64,000 nt of DNA, from assembly GCA_021732665.1 (NCBI GenBank), contig JAKFUL010000030.1, forward strand, positions 1 to 64,000, written 5' to 3'. The position numbers were made by a program, and so were the translations under genes. The notes beneath the pieces are model-generated. The model was not told where the DNA came from. It did no database searches and saw only the letters and a list, made by a program, of their open reading frames with translations. Each line of letters starts with the position of its first letter. The first letter of the stretch is position 1. This stretch comes from Acetobacteraceae bacterium. Its GTDB lineage: Bacteria > Pseudomonadota > Alphaproteobacteria > Acetobacterales > Acetobacteraceae. This document shows, piece after piece, positions 1 to 10,186 of the stretch.

Positions 1-52
1 GCTCGATCCGAGACCACTCCGTTTCACTCAGCCAATACAACCCTTTGCGCAT
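1..52 (-). CDS. IS5-family transposase, N-terminal start only (runs off left edge)
   Basis: Only 17 codons are inside the window, reading MRKGLYWLSETEWSRIE from an ATG at 52. The W-L-S-E-x-E-W pattern is the usual beginning of IS5-type (DUF4096) transposases. A strong GGAGGG Shine-Dalgarno lies a few bases upstream, at about 59-64. Local GC is clearly below that of neighbouring genes, as expected for an insertion sequence. The end of the IS should lie between 53 and 123, directly against the MITE-like element at 126. I infer a transposase from a very short stretch; the sequence left of the window would decide it. Confidence 0.45.
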   Translation of the reverse strand, partial: MRKGLYWLSETEWSRIE

Positions 53-125
53 CCAAGGCCCTCCGCATGAGCCTTGGAATCACACAACATCGCCGTGCCG
101 CTACAACTATTGAGTACCGAGCCTA

Positions 126-286
126 GGGCCTGTGGACATTTGGCACCGGGATGCGGTCAGCGAGTGATTTTTCGTCCCTGGCAGGCGGAATGACGCGGCG
201 ATGGCTTTCCATCGGCGCGGCATGACAACGCACCAGGGGCGGAAAAGCACCGCTGAACGCGCCCGCAGGCCAATTGTCCACAGGCC

Positions 287-287
<1 letters not shown>
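126..287 (+). mobile_element. 162-bp palindromic MITE-like element, copy 1
   Basis: The element begins GGGCCTGTGGACA and ends TGTCCACAGGCCC, flanked by TA on both sides (124-125 and 288-289). The arms remain imperfectly complementary along the whole length and meet at a perfect 6-bp hairpin (CGATGG, CTTT loop, CCATCG, 199-214) exactly at the centre. It has no coding capacity. It is base-for-base identical to the reverse complement of 35386-35547, so both copies are recent. Its last base completes the TAG stop of the minus-strand kinase gene (287-289). Terminal repeats plus a TA duplication suggest mobilisation in trans by an IS5- or IS630-like transposase; this is inference. Confidence 0.85.
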
Positions 288-1993
<1,706 letters not shown>

Positions 1994-1998
1994 CGGCG

Positions 1999-2295
1999 TC
2001 AACCAGTCATCACCCACAGCACCGCCACCCCCGCCAGCAGCGACAGCGTGGTCATCCGCGTCAGCGCCATCATCCCCATCGCCACCGCCGCCGCGACCAT
2101 GTGACCCACCCCACCCGCGGCCAGGCTGGGCAGGATGAAGGCGACGAAAATGCAGCCGGGCAAATGCACCAGCATCGCCTCGACGAACCTCGGCGGCCGC
2201 CACGCCCGCAGCACCGCATAGCCGCCGGCCCGCGCCGCATAGGTCGCCAGCGCCATGGCCAGGATGGCCAGCAGAACATCCCAACGCAGGCTCAT
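1999..2295 (-). CDS. azlD: Branched-chain amino acid exporter small subunit (AzlD)
   Basis: A 98-residue protein with about four hydrophobic segments and the family pattern of an early R-A-G-G, a central PGCIFVAFILPSL and a TRMTTLSLL stretch. AzlD works with AzlC in the LIV-E (BrnFE-like) export system for branched-chain amino acids in the inner membrane. The start is the ATG at 2295 overlapping the azlC stop (ATGA); reading frames further upstream lie inside azlC. The order azlC-azlD supports the call. Confidence 0.88.
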   Translation of the reverse strand: MSLRWDVLLAILAMALATYAARAGGYAVLRAWRPPRFVEAMLVHLPGCIFVAFILPSLAAGGVGHMVAAAVAMGMMALTRMTTLSLLAGVAVLWVMTG

Positions 2296-2993
2296 ATCCG
2301 GCGCAGATCCCGCGCCGCACCCGCGGCACTGCCGGCCAGCGCGCCCGCCAGCACCGGCCAGGGCGCCCCCAGCCCCACTGCCTGCACCGCCAGCGCCACG
2401 GCGCCAGCAACACCCCAGGGCAGCAAGTCCCCCCGGCCCCGCCAGAGCGTCACCAGCAGCGCGCACATCGTGGCGAGACCCGCGAAAAGCAGCGGATGCC
2501 CCGGCCGCAAGGTCACCACCCCGGCCAGCGCATGGCCCAGGCAGACACAACTGATCCAGCACACCCAGGTCGGGACCCCCAGGCCCAGCAGCAGCGCCGC
2601 GTCGCGCTTGCCCTTTCGCATCTCCGCCACGGAGAGGGCGAAGGAATGGTCGGTCACCGTGAACAGGCTGGCCCAGAGCCGCCAGCCCCGCAGCCCATGG
2701 AACCAGGGCGACAGCGCCGCCGACATCGGCGCCATGCGGATATTGATGATGAACACGGCGAGTGCCACCGCCAGCACCGGCACCGGATTGCCCCAGGCGC
2801 CGAGTGCCACCAGCTGCGAGGTGCCGGCGAAGACCATGGCGCTCATCAGCCCCGCTTCCAGCAGCGACAGCCCCTCGCCGGCCGACAGCACCCCCACCAC
2901 CAGGCCGAAGGGCGCGAAGCTGGGCAGCACCGGCAGCACGAGCGAAAAACCCTCGCGGAAGCCGGCCCAGGTGAAGGTGACGGGGGCGCTCAA
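2292..2993 (-). CDS. azlC: Branched-chain amino acid permease/exporter (AzlC)
   Basis: A membrane protein of about 233 residues with the AzlC-family segments PSFAPFGLVVGVLSA, AMVFAGTSQLVAL, FIINIRMAPMSAAL and TVTDHSFALS, spread over 6-7 predicted helices. It forms an amino acid exporter with AzlD. The upstream in-frame region belongs to recX in another frame, so I place the start at TTG 2993, which overlaps the recX TGA in a TTGA. No ATG or GTG fits as well. Start confidence is moderate; the family assignment is strong. Confidence 0.85.
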   Translation of the reverse strand: MSAPVTFTWAGFREGFSLVLPVLPSFAPFGLVVGVLSAGEGLSLLEAGLMSAMVFAGTSQLVALGAWGNPVPVLAVALAVFIINIRMAPMSAALSPWFHGLRGWRLWASLFTVTDHSFALSVAEMRKGKRDAALLLGLGVPTWVCWISCVCLGHALAGVVTLRPGHPLLFAGLATMCALLVTLWRGRGDLLPWGVAGAVALAVQAVGLGAPWPVLAGALAGSAAGAARDLRRI

Positions 2994-3583
2994 CGCTTCA
3001 GCGCGATGATGTGCGCCTCGGCCTCCTCGGGCGGCGTGTCCAGCGCGGCCTGAGCTACCGCGCGCGAAAATCCGGCGCGGGCCAGCATGCCCAGCCATTT
3101 CGTGCGCAGCGCGGCGTCGGCCTCGGCGCGCGCGAAGGGGCCGATGCGGCGCCTGCGGCACAGCGCCAGGGCAGCCTCGGCCTCGGGCGGGGCCTGCGCC
3201 ATCGCCGCCTGCGCATCCTCGCTGTCGATGCCCTTGGACGCCAGATGCGCCGCCATGGCGCGGCGCGAACGGCCGGAGCGCGCCAACCGGCGCGCCCGCG
3301 CCTCGGCGAAGCCCTGATCATCCACCGCGCCCAGGCTGACCATGGCGGCGGCCACGCGTTGGGCGGCGGCCAGGCCCTCGGCCATGGGCAGGGCCACGTC
3401 CTGCCCCTCGGCCTCGGCCGCGCGGGCCCAGCGGCGGACGCGGTTGCCCAGCACGCGCGCCAGCCCGGCCTCGGTGGTGGCGAATTTCGCCAGATGGGCG
3501 AGAGCCGCCTCGCGCAGCCGCGCCTCGTCGGGCGGGCGGCCGGCGGGGCGCTTCTCGCCCGGCTTCTTGCTGGAGAATGCCAT
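2990..3583 (-). CDS. recX: RecX family regulatory protein
   Basis: A 197-residue basic, Arg/Ala-rich protein with the three-helix repeats of RecX: an N-terminal ALAHLAKFATTEAGL, a central DDQGFAEARARRLARSGRSRRAMAAHLASKGI and a C-terminal LGMLARAGFSRAVAQAAL. RecX proteins bind RecA filaments and modulate recombination and SOS. recA is not adjacent here, which is common in alphaproteobacteria. I chose ATG 3583; a GTG directly before it would add one residue. The stop overlaps the azlC start. Confidence 0.82.
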   Translation of the reverse strand: MAFSSKKPGEKRPAGRPPDEARLREAALAHLAKFATTEAGLARVLGNRVRRWARAAEAEGQDVALPMAEGLAAAQRVAAAMVSLGAVDDQGFAEARARRLARSGRSRRAMAAHLASKGIDSEDAQAAMAQAPPEAEAALALCRRRRIGPFARAEADAALRTKWLGMLARAGFSRAVAQAALDTPPEEAEAHIIALKR

Positions 3584-3640
3584 CACCCCGTCATGCCATA
3601 TCGACGGGCGGCGGGCACGGGGGGGCTGCGCATGGCAGGC

Positions 3641-4654
3641 TCAGCCCAGACGCAGCAGTTTTCGCATGGCCGAGGGCAGGTCGCGCTCGGCCGTCAGCGG
3701 CGATAGCCCGGGGGGCAGGGCGTGAATCTCGCCGATGCGCAGCCGCAGCACCAGGTCGCGATGGGTCAATTGATGCAGCGCCTCGCCCGCCACGGCGCGC
3801 CAGTTCACCCCCGGCGCCGGGGCATGCGCCATGGCCTCGGCCTCGCTCCAGGGCGCCTCCCGCCAGGGCGTGCCCGGCAGTTCCAGCATGCCGCCGAACA
3901 GCCCGGTCACGGGCCGCGCCCGCACCCCCACCTGGCCATCCGCGTCGCTGAGCAGGAAATGCACGCCATGCAGGGTGGTACGCGCGCGTTTCTCGGCCTT
4001 GCGCGGCAATTCGGCCGCGATCCCCTGGGCGCGGCCGGCGCATGCCGCCATCCAGGGGCACAGCGCGCAGGCCGGGTTGCGCGGGGTGCAGAGCGTGGCG
4101 CCGAGGTCGAACAGCGCCTGGGCGAAATCCCCGGGCGCCGCGCGCGCCGGCCCTTGGGCCATGAAGCCCCCGGCCAGCGCGGCCAAAGCCGGCCGGGCCT
4201 GGGGCAGGGCGGTCTCGACCGCGAAAAGCCGCGCCGTCACCCGCTCCACATTGCCATCCACCGGCACCACCGCCTGGTCGAAGCCGATGGCGGCGATGGC
4301 GGCCGAGGTATAGGCGCCGATCCCCGGCAGCGCCCGGAGCCCCGCCGCATCGCGCGGGAATCCTCCCCGCGCGACCACCGCGCGCGCCGCCGCATGCAGG
4401 TTGCGCGCCCGGGCGTAATAGCCAAGGCCCGCCCATTCCGCCGCCACCTCAGGCCACTCCGCCGCCGCCAACGCCGCAACATCGGGGAATCGCTGAAGGA
4501 AACGCTGATAGCGCGGCGCCACCGCCGCGACCGTCGTCTGTTGCAGCATGACCTCTGAGAGCCAGATGCGGTAAGGATCGCGCTCACCCCGCCAGGGCAG
4601 GTCACGTTTCTGGCGGGCATACCAGGCGAGCAGCGCCTGGGCCGGAGGATGCAT
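3641..4654 (-). CDS. mutY: A/G-specific adenine DNA glycosylase MutY
   Basis: About 337 residues. The N-terminal HhH-GPD domain shows EVMLQQTT, LPGIGAYTSAAI and VPVDGNVERV. The 4Fe-4S ligands CTPRNPACALCPWMAAC (C-x6-C-x2-C-x5-C) follow, then a C-terminal NUDIX-like domain for 8-oxoG recognition. It removes adenine mispaired with 8-oxoguanine. The family start is best at ATG 4654 (MHPPAQALL); an ATG at 4678 would add eight poor residues. The chosen start codon interlocks with that of the divergent DUF721 gene in a single CATG (4652-4655). Confidence 0.92.
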   Translation of the reverse strand: MHPPAQALLAWYARQKRDLPWRGERDPYRIWLSEVMLQQTTVAAVAPRYQRFLQRFPDVAALAAAEWPEVAAEWAGLGYYARARNLHAAARAVVARGGFPRDAAGLRALPGIGAYTSAAIAAIGFDQAVVPVDGNVERVTARLFAVETALPQARPALAALAGGFMAQGPARAAPGDFAQALFDLGATLCTPRNPACALCPWMAACAGRAQGIAAELPRKAEKRARTTLHGVHFLLSDADGQVGVRARPVTGLFGGMLELPGTPWREAPWSEAEAMAHAPAPGVNWRAVAGEALHQLTHRDLVLRLRIGEIHALPPGLSPLTAERDLPSAMRKLLRLG

Positions 4655-5129
4655 GGCGGACACCAAGCCTGGATACACGCCCGAACGCCGCGAAGGCTAC
4701 GGCCCGCGTCCGCTCGGCGCGCTGATGCCCCCGCTCACCCGCCCCGTGCTGCGAAAACTGCACCCCGGCGCCGCCCAGGTGATGGCGGAATGGGAAAACC
4801 TGGTCGGCCCCGGCCTCGCCTCCCGCACCACGCCGCGCGCGCTGGACCGCGGCACGCTGACCATCGCCTGCGCCGGGCCGGTGGCGATGGAGCTGAGCAT
4901 GCTTGCCCCCCAGGTGATGGCCAGGATCAATGCCGGCCTCGGCCGCGCCGTGGTGCAGCGGCTGAAATTCATTCAGGCCGCGGTGCCGCGCCCGGCGCCG
5001 CGCCCGGCACCGCCACCTTCCCGCCCGCTGCCGGCCGATGTCGCGCAAAAACTCGCCGCCATGCCGGAAGGCCCGCTGCGCGATGCCCTGGCCAATCTGG
5101 CCCAGGGCGTCTATCGAAACCGCACCTGA
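4653..5129 (+). CDS. DUF721 (DciA-like) protein
   Basis: A 158-residue protein with the DUF721 core: WENLVGPGLASRTTPRAL, then LTIACAGPVAMELSMLAPQVMARIN and LKFIQ, followed by a Pro/Ala-rich linker and a short helical tail. In other bacteria this family includes DciA, a loader of the replicative helicase, while the alphaproteobacterial members are less studied. A GGAGG at 4645-4649, inside mutY, fixes the ATG at 4653. A DUF721 gene next to mutY and a DsbA-like gene is a familiar alphaproteobacterial arrangement. Confidence 0.82.
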   Translation: MADTKPGYTPERREGYGPRPLGALMPPLTRPVLRKLHPGAAQVMAEWENLVGPGLASRTTPRALDRGTLTIACAGPVAMELSMLAPQVMARINAGLGRAVVQRLKFIQAAVPRPAPRPAPPPSRPLPADVAQKLAAMPEGPLRDALANLAQGVYRNRT

Positions 5130-5153
5130 ACCGCGTCATCGGAGCATTCCGCC

Positions 5154-5750
5154 ATGGCTTTCGCCATCCCCCGCCGCGCCCTGCCAGCACTTCTCGCCGC
5201 CCCGGCGATGGCGCAAACCCCCGATCCCCGCCTGGCCGAACGCTCCTCCGGCCCGGCCGAGGCGCCGCTGGTGGTGACCGAGTTCTTCTCCCTGACCTGC
5301 GGCCATTGCGCCAATTTCCACACCGGCACCTGGCCGCAGGTGAAGCGCGAGCTGGTGGATACCGGCCGCATCCGCATGGTCTGGAGCGACTTCCCGCTGG
5401 ATGATGTGGCGCTGCGCGCCGCCATGGTGGCCCGCGCCCTGCCGATCATGCGCTACGAGGCCTTCATCTCCACCCTTTTCGCGACCCAGAACCGCTGGGC
5501 CTTCGCGCAGGGGCGGCAGATGGAGGAGCTGGCCGCGCTCGCCGCCGTGGCCGGCATGGGCCGGGCCGAGTTCGACCGCGTCATCGCCGACCAGGACCTC
5601 CAGCGCGGTATCCTCGAAGCCCGGCTGGCGGCGCAGAACCGGCACCAGATCCGCGCCACCCCGAGCTTCGTCTTCGGTGCGCGGCTGGTCTCGGGCGGCC
5701 TCTCCTTCGCCGATTTCCGCGCCCAGGTGGAGCGCGGCGGCCGCGCCTGA
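5154..5750 (+). CDS. DsbA-family thiol:disulfide oxidoreductase, periplasmic
   Basis: 198 residues with a short signal peptide ending near AMA-QTPD (residue 22). A thioredoxin fold follows, with the CGHC redox motif in SLTCGHCANFH and the DsbA helical insertion. A cis-Pro loop occurs near the end (IRATPSFVFGARLVSGG). It should oxidise or isomerise disulfides in exported proteins. It starts 24 bases after the DUF721 gene and ends one base before the V4R gene, so the three probably form one transcript. Confidence 0.87.
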   Translation: MAFAIPRRALPALLAAPAMAQTPDPRLAERSSGPAEAPLVVTEFFSLTCGHCANFHTGTWPQVKRELVDTGRIRMVWSDFPLDDVALRAAMVARALPIMRYEAFISTLFATQNRWAFAQGRQMEELAALAAVAGMGRAEFDRVIADQDLQRGILEARLAAQNRHQIRATPSFVFGARLVSGGLSFADFRAQVERGGRA

Positions 5751-5751
5751 C

Positions 5752-6291
5752 ATGGCCCAGCCGCAAATCCCCATCGAGGTCGATCCCGACACCGGCATCT
5801 GGTCCACCGACGGCCTGCCGATGATGTATCTGCCGCGCCATTTCATGGTGAACATGCAGAAGGGCATCGAGGGCGCGATCGGCCCTGCCGCCTATCGCGA
5901 GATCCTCTACGCCTCATCCGAGCTCTCGGCGCTGCAATGGTGCCGGGCGGAGGCGAAGACGCATGGCCTCTCGCCGGTCGAGACGCTGCGGCATTACCTG
6001 CGCCGCATGTCGCAGCGCGGGCATGGGCAGGTGGCCCTGGAAGCGCTGGACGAGGCCGCCGGCACCGCCAGCTTCACCGCCCGGCATTCCGCTTTCGCGC
6101 TGGGCTACGGGCCGGGTGCGGGGCGGCGAGTGTGCTACGTCTTCGAGGGCAGCTTTGCCGGTGGCATGGGCTACGTCCTGGAAATGGCGGGCCGCGCCGG
6201 AAAACCCGTTTGCGTCGAGACCGCGTGCTTTGCCGAGGGCCACAAGGAATGCCGCTTCGAACTGCGCTGCGAGGCGATCACGCCGCCCTGA
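5752..6291 (+). CDS. V4R (4-vinyl reductase) domain protein
   Basis: 179 residues starting at ATG 5752, one base after the dsbA-like stop. The C-terminal half has the V4R pattern: CYVFEGSFAGGMGYVLEMA followed by CVETACFAEGHKECRFEL with spaced cysteines. V4R domains bind small hydrophobic ligands or metals in regulators and in bacteriochlorophyll enzymes. The N-terminal half (DPDTGIWSTDGLPMMYLPRHF) I do not recognise beyond its frequent pairing with V4R. The function is unknown. Its 3' end overlaps the convergent ABC-F gene by 14 bases. Confidence 0.72.
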   Translation: MAQPQIPIEVDPDTGIWSTDGLPMMYLPRHFMVNMQKGIEGAIGPAAYREILYASSELSALQWCRAEAKTHGLSPVETLRHYLRRMSQRGHGQVALEALDEAAGTASFTARHSAFALGYGPGAGRRVCYVFEGSFAGGMGYVLEMAGRAGKPVCVETACFAEGHKECRFELRCEAITPP

Positions 6292-7903
6292 GCCCCGGCG
6301 CCTCCTGCCCCGTCCGCGCGACATATTCGGTGTAGCCGCCGCCATAGTCGCGCAACCCCTCCGGCGTCACCTCCAGCACCCGGTTGGAGAGGGCGGCCAG
6401 GAAATGCCGGTCATGCGAGACGAAGAGCATGGTGCCGTCATATTGCGCCAGGGCGGTAATCAGCATTTCCTTGGTGGCCATGTCCAGGTGGTTGGTGGGT
6501 TCGTCCAGCACCAGGAAATTCGGCGGGTCGTAGAGCATGCCGGCCATCACGAGGCGCGCCTTCTCGCCGCCCGAGAGCACCCGGCAGCGCTTGTCCACAT
6601 CCCCGCCGGAAAACCCGAAGCAGCCGGCGAGCGAGCGCAGCGACCCCTGGCCGGCGCGCGGAAAACGCTCCTCCAAAGCCTCGAACACGGTCATGTCGCC
6701 TTCCAGCAATTCCATGGCGTGCTGGGCGAAATAGGCCATCTTCACGCTGCCGCCGAGCGAGACCGTGCCCGCATCCGGCTCCGTCGTGCCGGTCACCAGC
6801 TTGAGCAAGGTGGATTTGCCCGCGCCGTTCATCCCCAGCACGCAGGCCCGCTCCCGCCTGCGGATCAGCACATCCAGCCCCTGATAGATCACCCGCTCGC
6901 CATAGCGCTTGGACACGCCGCGCAAATTGACCACATCCTCGCCCGAGCGCGGCGCCGGCTGGAATTCGAAGGCCACGGTCTGGCGGCGGCGCGGCGGTTC
7001 CACGCGCTCGATCTTGTCCAGCTTCTTCACCCGGCTCTGCACCTGCGCCGCGTGGGACGCCCGCGCCTTGAAGCGCTCGATGAATTTTATTTCTTTCGAC
7101 AGCATGGCCTGCTGCCGCTCGAACTGCGCCTGCTGGTGCTTTTCGTTCAGCGCCCGCTGCGCCTCGTAGAACTCGTAATCGCCGGAAAAGCTGGTCAGGT
7201 CGCCGGCGTCTATCTCGATCACCTTGTTGATGATCCGGTTCATGAATTCCCGGTCATGCGAGGTCATCAGCAGCGCGCCGTCATAGCCCTGGAGAAAGTT
7301 TTCCAGCCAGATCAGGCTTTCCAGGTCCAGGTGGTTGGAGGGCTCGTCCAGCAGCATGACATCGGGGCGCATCAGCAGGATGCGGGCCAGCGCCACGCGC
7401 ATCTTCCAGCCGCCGGAAAGAGCGCCGACATCGCCCTCCATCATCGCCTCGGAAAAGCTCAAGCCCGCCAGAACCTCGCGCGCGCGGCTTTCCAGCGCAT
7501 AGCCGCCCAAATCGTCGAAGCGCGCCTGCACCTCGCCGAAACGCTCGATGATCGCGTCCATCTCATCGGCCCGGTCGGGGTCCGCCAGGGCCAGTTCCAG
7601 CGCGTGCAACTCCGCCGCCACCACGCTGACATCGCCCGCGCCATCCATCACTTCCGCCACCGCGCTGCGGCCGGACATTTCACCGACATCCTGGCTGAAG
7701 AAGCCGATGGTGACGCCGCGATCGACCAGCACCAGCCCCTCATCGGGCTGCTCCTGCCCGGTGATCATGCGGAACAGCGTGGTCTTGCCCGCGCCATTGG
7801 GGCCGACCAGCCCCACCTTCTCGCCGCGCTGCAAGGCGGCCGAGGCCTCGATGAACAGCAGCTGGTGGCCGTTCGCGCGGGTGATGTTGTCTAATCTGAT
7901 CAT
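6278..7903 (-). CDS. ABC-F family ATP-binding protein
   Basis: 541 residues, two ABC domains in tandem and no membrane segment. Domain 1 has GPNGAGKTT, LSGGWKMRVALARIL and LLLDEPSNHLDLES. Domain 2 has GMNGAGKSTLL, LSGGEKARLVMAGML and LVLDEPTNHLD. An ABC-F linker rich in charged residues (EAQRALNEKHQQAQFERQQAM) lies between them. ABC-F proteins act on ribosomes, relieving stalls or regulating translation, rather than transporting. It looks like a YbiT/Uup-type housekeeping member; a resistance role is not indicated. Confidence 0.88.
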   Translation of the reverse strand: MIRLDNITRANGHQLLFIEASAALQRGEKVGLVGPNGAGKTTLFRMITGQEQPDEGLVLVDRGVTIGFFSQDVGEMSGRSAVAEVMDGAGDVSVVAAELHALELALADPDRADEMDAIIERFGEVQARFDDLGGYALESRAREVLAGLSFSEAMMEGDVGALSGGWKMRVALARILLMRPDVMLLDEPSNHLDLESLIWLENFLQGYDGALLMTSHDREFMNRIINKVIEIDAGDLTSFSGDYEFYEAQRALNEKHQQAQFERQQAMLSKEIKFIERFKARASHAAQVQSRVKKLDKIERVEPPRRRQTVAFEFQPAPRSGEDVVNLRGVSKRYGERVIYQGLDVLIRRRERACVLGMNGAGKSTLLKLVTGTTEPDAGTVSLGGSVKMAYFAQHAMELLEGDMTVFEALEERFPRAGQGSLRSLAGCFGFSGGDVDKRCRVLSGGEKARLVMAGMLYDPPNFLVLDEPTNHLDMATKEMLITALAQYDGTMLFVSHDRHFLAALSNRVLEVTPEGLRDYGGGYTEYVARTGQEAPGLRAA

Positions 7904-7967
7904 GGGGAACCGTGGGCCGAAAGGGTTGCGCCGGGCTTATGGCACGCGCCCGCGCGGCGCGGCAGGC

Positions 7968-8753
7968 TCAACCCTCGGCCAGCAGGCGCCAGCCGTAGAA
8001 ACGCGGCATGTCGCCATGCCCGACCTCGGCGCGGATGAGACGGGCAGCGGGAAAGCCGCGCCCGACCGCCTGCGCATTGGCCGTGTTGCTGCCCGGGCCA
8101 TACACCACGGTGAGCGAGGCGCCTGGTGTGGCGCGCGCCCAGCGCAGCAGCGGCTCGGGGTTCCGGTACAGCGCGTCATAGACAATCACGCGGTCCACCC
8201 GCAGGCCATCCCGCGCGGCCTGGTCAAGCGCCAGCATGAGCCCCCCGCCGCCACCCGAATGCGCGGTCAGAACCACCCGCCCACGGGCGAAGCCGGCGCG
8301 GCCGATGGCGCCCGTATAGGCCGCGATGCCCGCCCCCATCACCGCCATCAGCCCGCCCGGCGCGGCCAGGGCCGGCCAGTCGAAGGAACCCTGCGTGCGG
8401 CCATTGGGCCGGCCACGCGGCAGCATGGCCAGCGTGGGCCGTACCAGCACCGGGCCTGACGCGCGCGATTCCGGCACCGGCGAAAGATCCAGCCCCGAGC
8501 CGCCCATGGCGCGGCGCAGGTCCAGCGCCCGGGCGTCATCCGAAAAACCGTGGAAATGCAGCACCAGATCCAGCGCCTGGCCGGGCGTGTTCCAGCGCAG
8601 GATCAGGTCCGGGTCATTCGCGCCCCCGCTGCGGTGGCTGGCCAGGGCGGGCGTATTGCTCAGCGCCAGCGCGCCCTCTCCCTGCGCCTGGCCTTGCCCC
8701 GGCCCCGCGCAGCCCGCCAGCCCGGCCAGCAGCCCGGCCCGCCGGGTGATCAC
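7968..8753 (-). CDS. Putative lipoprotein, alpha/beta hydrolase-like
   Basis: 261 residues starting at GTG 8753, which overlaps the trpE TGA (GTGA). The N-terminus MITRRAGLLAGLAGC ends in a lipobox (LAGC), so it is probably anchored to a membrane. The body has an alpha/beta-hydrolase look: LVLHFHGFSDD, then LTAHSGGGGGLMLAL with a G-x-S-x-G-like elbow (HSGGG), and a possible catalytic His in EVGHGDMP. Substrate unknown. Its place in a trpE operon is unusual; trpG would be expected here. Confidence 0.6.
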   Translation of the reverse strand: MITRRAGLLAGLAGCAGPGQGQAQGEGALALSNTPALASHRSGGANDPDLILRWNTPGQALDLVLHFHGFSDDARALDLRRAMGGSGLDLSPVPESRASGPVLVRPTLAMLPRGRPNGRTQGSFDWPALAAPGGLMAVMGAGIAAYTGAIGRAGFARGRVVLTAHSGGGGGLMLALDQAARDGLRVDRVIVYDALYRNPEPLLRWARATPGASLTVVYGPGSNTANAQAVGRGFPAARLIRAEVGHGDMPRFYGWRLLAEG

Positions 8754-10186
8754 CGGCGGATCGCGGCGAAACGCACCGCTTCCTCGGCCGCGCGGAACAG
8801 CGCGCGGGCCTTGGCGCGGGTTTCCTCGTATTCCGCTTCCGGGTCGCTGTCGGCCACCACGCCGGCGCCGGCCTGGGCATACATCACGCCATCCTTCACC
8901 AGAGCGGTGCGCAACCCGATGCAGGTGTCCATGCCGCCATCGCTGCCGAAATAGCCGAAGCCGCCGGAATAGATGCCCCGGCGGGAGGGCTCCAGCTCCT
9001 CGATGATCTCCATCGCCCGGACTTTTGGCGCCCCCGTCAGCGTGCCGGCGGGGAAGCCGCCGGCCAGCGCATCCAGCGCGGTCAGCCCCTCGCGCAGCAT
9101 GCCCTGCACCTCGGAGGCGATGTGCATCACATGCGAATAGCGCTCGACCCGGAAGGAATGCGTCACCTTCACGCTGCGCATCGCAGCGACACGGCCGACA
9201 TCATTGCGGCCGAGGTCGAGCAGCATGAGGTGCTCGGCCCGTTCCTTCGGGTCCGCCAGCAGCTCGGCCTCCAGGCGGCGGTCCTCTTCCGGCGTCGCAC
9301 CGCGCGGCCGGGTGCCGGCCAGTGGGCGGATGGTGACGCGGCCTTCCTTCAACTGCACCAGGATTTCCGGGCTGGCGCCGACCGCGGCGAACCCGCCGAA
9401 ATCGAAATGGAACAGATAGGGTGCGGGGTTGATGCGCCGCAGCGCCCGATACAGGGCGAAAGGCGGCAGCGCGAAGGGCACCGAAAACCGCTGGCTGGGT
9501 ACGACCTGGAACACGTCGCCCGCGCGGATGTATTCCTTCGCCCGCTCCACCGCGGCGATATAGCCCTCCTTCGAAAAATTGGAGGAAGGCTCGCCCGGGC
9601 GGGGCAGGCTGGCGGCCGGCGCGGGCCTTGGCACCGGACGGTCCAGCGCCGCCTCGGCCTCGTCCAGCCGCGCCTCACCCGCTGCATCGTCACCGTCCCA
9701 AACCGGGGTCGCCAGGATCAGCGCGTCGCGCACATGGTCGAACACGGCCATGATGGTGGGACGCATCATCACCGCCTCGGGGATGCCGAGAACATCGGGG
9801 TTGGTCTGCGGCAGGCGCTCCATGTGGCGGACCATGTCGTAGCCGAGATAGCCGAACAGCCCGGCCGCTATGCTGGGCAGCCCGGCCGGCAGGGGCATGC
9901 GCACGGCGTCGATATGCGCCGCCAGGCTCTCCATCACCGGTCGCGGATCCGGCTCGAAGGCATGCGGCGCGGTCAGGGCGTGGCGGTTCACCTCGGCCCG
10001 GCCATCGCGCGCCCGCCAGATCAGGTCGGGCGCCATGCCGATGGCGGAATAGCGGCCACGCGCGGCCCCGCCCTCCACGCTTTCCAGCAGGAAGGAATTG
10101 GCCCGCCCCTCGGCCAGCTTGAGATAGGCGCCGACCGGGGTTTCCAGGTCGCTGACGCGCTCGCGCCAGAGAAGCTTCGGGCTCAT
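8750..10186 (-). CDS. trpE: Anthranilate synthase component I
   Basis: 478 residues. The N-terminal domain has NSFLLESVEGG, the LLES tryptophan feedback motif. The C-terminal chorismate-binding domain has FQVVPSQRFS, SPEILV, IRPLAGTRPRGATPEEDRRL, HLMLLDLGRNDVGRV, GTLTGAPKVRAMEIIEELEPSRRGIYSGG and DSDPEAEYEETRAKARA. It converts chorismate plus ammonia, supplied by TrpG, to anthranilate, the first step of tryptophan synthesis. The start overlaps the ppiD stop (ATGA), a conserved alphaproteobacterial neighbour. No trpG lies immediately downstream. Confidence 0.95.
   Translation of the reverse strand: MSPKLLWRERVSDLETPVGAYLKLAEGRANSFLLESVEGGAARGRYSAIGMAPDLIWRARDGRAEVNRHALTAPHAFEPDPRPVMESLAAHIDAVRMPLPAGLPSIAAGLFGYLGYDMVRHMERLPQTNPDVLGIPEAVMMRPTIMAVFDHVRDALILATPVWDGDDAAGEARLDEAEAALDRPVPRPAPAASLPRPGEPSSNFSKEGYIAAVERAKEYIRAGDVFQVVPSQRFSVPFALPPFALYRALRRINPAPYLFHFDFGGFAAVGASPEILVQLKEGRVTIRPLAGTRPRGATPEEDRRLEAELLADPKERAEHLMLLDLGRNDVGRVAAMRSVKVTHSFRVERYSHVMHIASEVQGMLREGLTALDALAGGFPAGTLTGAPKVRAMEIIEELEPSRRGIYSGGFGYFGSDGGMDTCIGLRTALVKDGVMYAQAGAGVVADSDPEAEYEETRAKARALFRAAEEAVRFAAIRR

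Noticed and set aside
1-126. Plus-strand open frame ending RRAATTIEYRA, slightly pilin-like, stopping at the MITE
   Set aside because: It has no start with a ribosome site, and its third-position GC is far below that of local genes. The opposite strand gives a convincing transposase start with a good Shine-Dalgarno.
5963-7894. 643-codon plus-strand open frame opposite the ABC-F gene
   Set aside because: It is a shadow of the ABC-F coding sequence, His/Ala/Arg-rich with no family motif. High GC produces long antisense frames throughout the window.
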